In this document: piece by piece, positions 62,692 to 64,000 of the stretch
Layout: each line of letters starts with the position of its first letter
Position numbering within the stretch: the stretch's first letter is position 1
Source: Neptunomonas qingdaonensis
GTDB taxonomy: Bacteria; Pseudomonadota; Gammaproteobacteria; Pseudomonadales; Balneatricaceae
Direction: 5' to 3'
DNA: 64,000 bases
NCBI RefSeq assembly: GCF_900113275.1
Contig: NZ_FOOU01000016.1
Location: forward strand, 27,813 to 91,812
Position numbers and translations under genes: made by a program
The notes under the pieces: generated by a model
What the model was told of the DNA's origin: nothing
Database searches by the model: none
Seen by the model: the letters and a program-made list of their open reading frames with translations, nothing else

Positions 62692-63653
62692 CGCAGGATT
62701 GTCTTCCACTTTCAGAAAGAGAGCAGGCGGAGGAAGGTTTTTGTTTGAATTTTTCTGTGCTGACGGAGTCTGTCAGCACAGTTGCTGCGTTTTTAGCTGC
62801 CCGACTGGTTGAGCGTGATGTTGCTCAGTTGCCGTACTCTTTTCAGGAGGGCTGGGTCAAGGTTGATGGTCTGGTTGTTCCGCCGGCCTACCCGCTTGTT
62901 ATCGGGCAACAGGTAACCCTCTATTTAGCGGATCATCTTGAAGCTCAGGTCGACGTTAATTGGCGGCTCCTGTGGCAAAACGATGAGCTGATGACGGTGT
63001 ATAAGCCCGCCTTACTGCCGGTTAGCCGCACCACGCGTAATCTTTATCAGACATTGATCTCACTGATCAGGCGTGAAACCGCCTATGCTGATGCGCGTCT
63101 GTTGCATCGAATGGATACAGAAACCAGCGGTATTTTACTGATTGCCAAAGACAAAAATGCAGATCAGAAATGGAAAAAGCATTTTCAGCAGCTCGTCCGC
63201 AGGAAGGTATATCATGCATGGGTTAATGGTAGCCCGGCCTGGGATCAACTGACCTTTGAGTGCGAGTTATCCGGGAAGATGGCTAGTGTCATTCGAAGCC
63301 AGATGTATGTTGTCGACCCTAACTGTTTAACAGACTACCCTAAGCCAAAATTCAGTAAAACAGTCTTTCGGGTTCTGGAACGACAGGCTGATAAATCACT
63401 GATCGAATGTGAGCTATTCACTGGCCGCAAGCATCAGATTCGTGCCCATCTTGCTCATTTGGGTTACCCCATTATCGGCGACAAGATCTACTCACACGAT
63501 GGCCACTTTTATCTGAAACGCCTGCAGCAGCCGCTTACGGTGGATGACATGGCGGTATTAGGGGCAGAGCATCATCTGCTGGAGTCTGTGCTGCTTGAGC
63601 TGGATGATCAGCTTCTGGCAAGCACTGCTGAATCGACAACACAACAGGCATAA
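62688..63653 (+). CDS. RluA-family pseudouridine synthase
   Basis: RNA pseudouridine synthase of 321 residues. An S4-like region (about 30-70) is followed by the catalytic domain, with the active-site Asp in LLHRMDTETSGILLIAK (near residue 140) and the binding segments KPALLPVSRTTRN and TGRKHQIRAHLAHLGYPI. The likely start is TTG 62688, with GCGGAG five bases upstream; the target RNA (rRNA or tRNA) cannot be told. Length fits the RluA/TruC class. Confidence 0.88.
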   Translation: MTQDCLPLSEREQAEEGFCLNFSVLTESVSTVAAFLAARLVERDVAQLPYSFQEGWVKVDGLVVPPAYPLVIGQQVTLYLADHLEAQVDVNWRLLWQNDELMTVYKPALLPVSRTTRNLYQTLISLIRRETAYADARLLHRMDTETSGILLIAKDKNADQKWKKHFQQLVRRKVYHAWVNGSPAWDQLTFECELSGKMASVIRSQMYVVDPNCLTDYPKPKFSKTVFRVLERQADKSLIECELFTGRKHQIRAHLAHLGYPIIGDKIYSHDGHFYLKRLQQPLTVDDMAVLGAEHHLLESVLLELDDQLLASTAESTTQQA

Positions 63654-63667
63654 AAATGTATGGTTCC

Positions 63668-63702
63668 CCTCATGATTGCAACACAGATTTGTGATCATGA
63701 GG
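63668..63702 (+). terminator. Hairpin after the pseudouridine synthase gene
   Basis: CCTCATGAT / ATCATGAGG with an inner CACA/TGTG stem and loop, then TGGTTTTG. The T-run is weak, so it is a probable rather than certain terminator. Confidence 0.6.
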
Positions 63703-63884
63703 TGGTTTTGCGCTAATGTATTCGGAGTCTTTAATTAGGAATGTGTTATTCCCGCTCCACGATGAGCATCCGCGCCAGATAGCCCTTAAAAAGCCGGCAG
63801 CTTTTCACAGCTGTTTTTTATGACAGGTTTGCCACCCGGACGGTCAACCGTTTTCATCATCACGCTCTATTATTGCAAACCCGA
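63703..63884 (-). other. Non-coding end of an IS110/IS1111-type element
   Basis: Between the hairpin and the transposase stop there is no gene. On the minus strand it lies directly downstream of the transposase. It holds a possible hairpin (AACAGCTGT then AAAGCTG around 63810-63835) and GC-rich blocks. In IS1111 elements this end encodes the guide (bridge/seek) RNA. Whether that holds here depends on the subgroup. Confidence 0.4.
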
Positions 63885-64000
63885 TTAAACCTGTTGTGCC
63901 TGATAAGGCTCATTCTTACTTAAAACAGCATAGGCTATCCGCGACAACTTGTTCGCCAGTGCAATGCATACCACATTAAATGACTTACTTACTCGCAGCT
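63885..64000 (-). CDS. IS110-family transposase, 3' end only
   Basis: The minus strand reads into the stop TAA at 63885-63887 for 37 codons: LRVSKSFNVVCIALANKLSR, then IAYAVLSKNEPYQAQQV. The SFNVVCIALANK-xx-RIA-x-AVL pattern is the conserved C-terminus of IS110/IS1111 transposases (DEDD recombinases). The gene begins outside the window. It is too short to fall into the usual ORF size limits but is clear from the motif. Confidence 0.8.
   Translation of the reverse strand, partial: LRVSKSFNVVCIALANKLSRIAYAVLSKNEPYQAQQV

Overview
The window looks like the chromosome of a free-living, motile, marine-type gammaproteobacterium, most likely an Oceanospirillales (Oceanospirillaceae) or a close relative of Pseudomonas. 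The grounds are a Crc-type protein beside pyrE, an AlgQ-like Rsd, the rph-yicC and gmk-rpoZ-spoT housekeeping blocks, a full MSHA-type pilus operon, a polyhydroxybutyrate-type reductase and a TRAP dicarboxylate importer under sigma-54 control. The genus is inference. No rRNA, tRNA or CRISPR array was seen.

Layout. 1-8866: the second half of an MSHA type IV pilus operon (mshM-N-E-G-F, one pilin gene, mshC-D-O-P), with five 11-bp tandem repeats between the pilin gene and mshC. 8887-12262: pyrE, crc, rph and yicC, in the order known from Pseudomonas. 12350-21950: an accessory stretch. It has a three-domain lysophospholipid transporter/acyltransferase/acyl-ACP synthetase with a divergent HTH regulator, a VIT/von Willebrand A surface protein translationally coupled to a rhombosortase, a decayed second copy of part of yicC, a truncated small gene, a HipBA toxin-antitoxin pair with two operator-like dyads, and the tail of an IS3-family transposase. 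21949-29177: a MoxR/DUF58/DUF4381/BatA/BatB/BatD operon. 29204-32141: cadR and cadA, divergent around a MerR-type promoter. 32199-35506: acetoacetyl-CoA reductase, malonyl-CoA decarboxylase, a PhaJ-like hydratase and an isochorismatase-family hydrolase. 35597-37448: a PAS sensor kinase and a FixJ-type regulator. 37470-40555: gmk, rpoZ and spoT.

40828-53029 is mostly housekeeping: a YbaK/HDOD fusion, an ABC-F ATPase, a TIGR02444 protein, an FKBP isomerase, a WD40 lipoprotein, rsd, a FliL-like protein, gshA, tex and pyk. 53209-62047 is a dicarboxylate module: DctB/DctD, a chemoreceptor with a c-type heme motif and a sigma-28 promoter, then dctPQM behind a sigma-54 promoter with two upstream DctD-type sites. 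The window ends with a small membrane protein, a RluA-family pseudouridine synthase and the 3' end of an IS110/IS1111-type element.

The most notable observations are these: (i) the rhombosortase with its own VIT/vWA substrate, sitting between an intact yicC and a decayed yicC fragment; (ii) the approximately 25-kb interruption of a block that is contiguous in Pseudomonas; (iii) the heme-c chemoreceptor beside a fully readable sigma-54 dicarboxylate circuit; (iv) the 11-bp repeat array inside the pilus operon; and (v) a candidate guide-RNA end of an IS110/IS1111 element. All functions are read from sequence motifs and remembered families. No database search was run.
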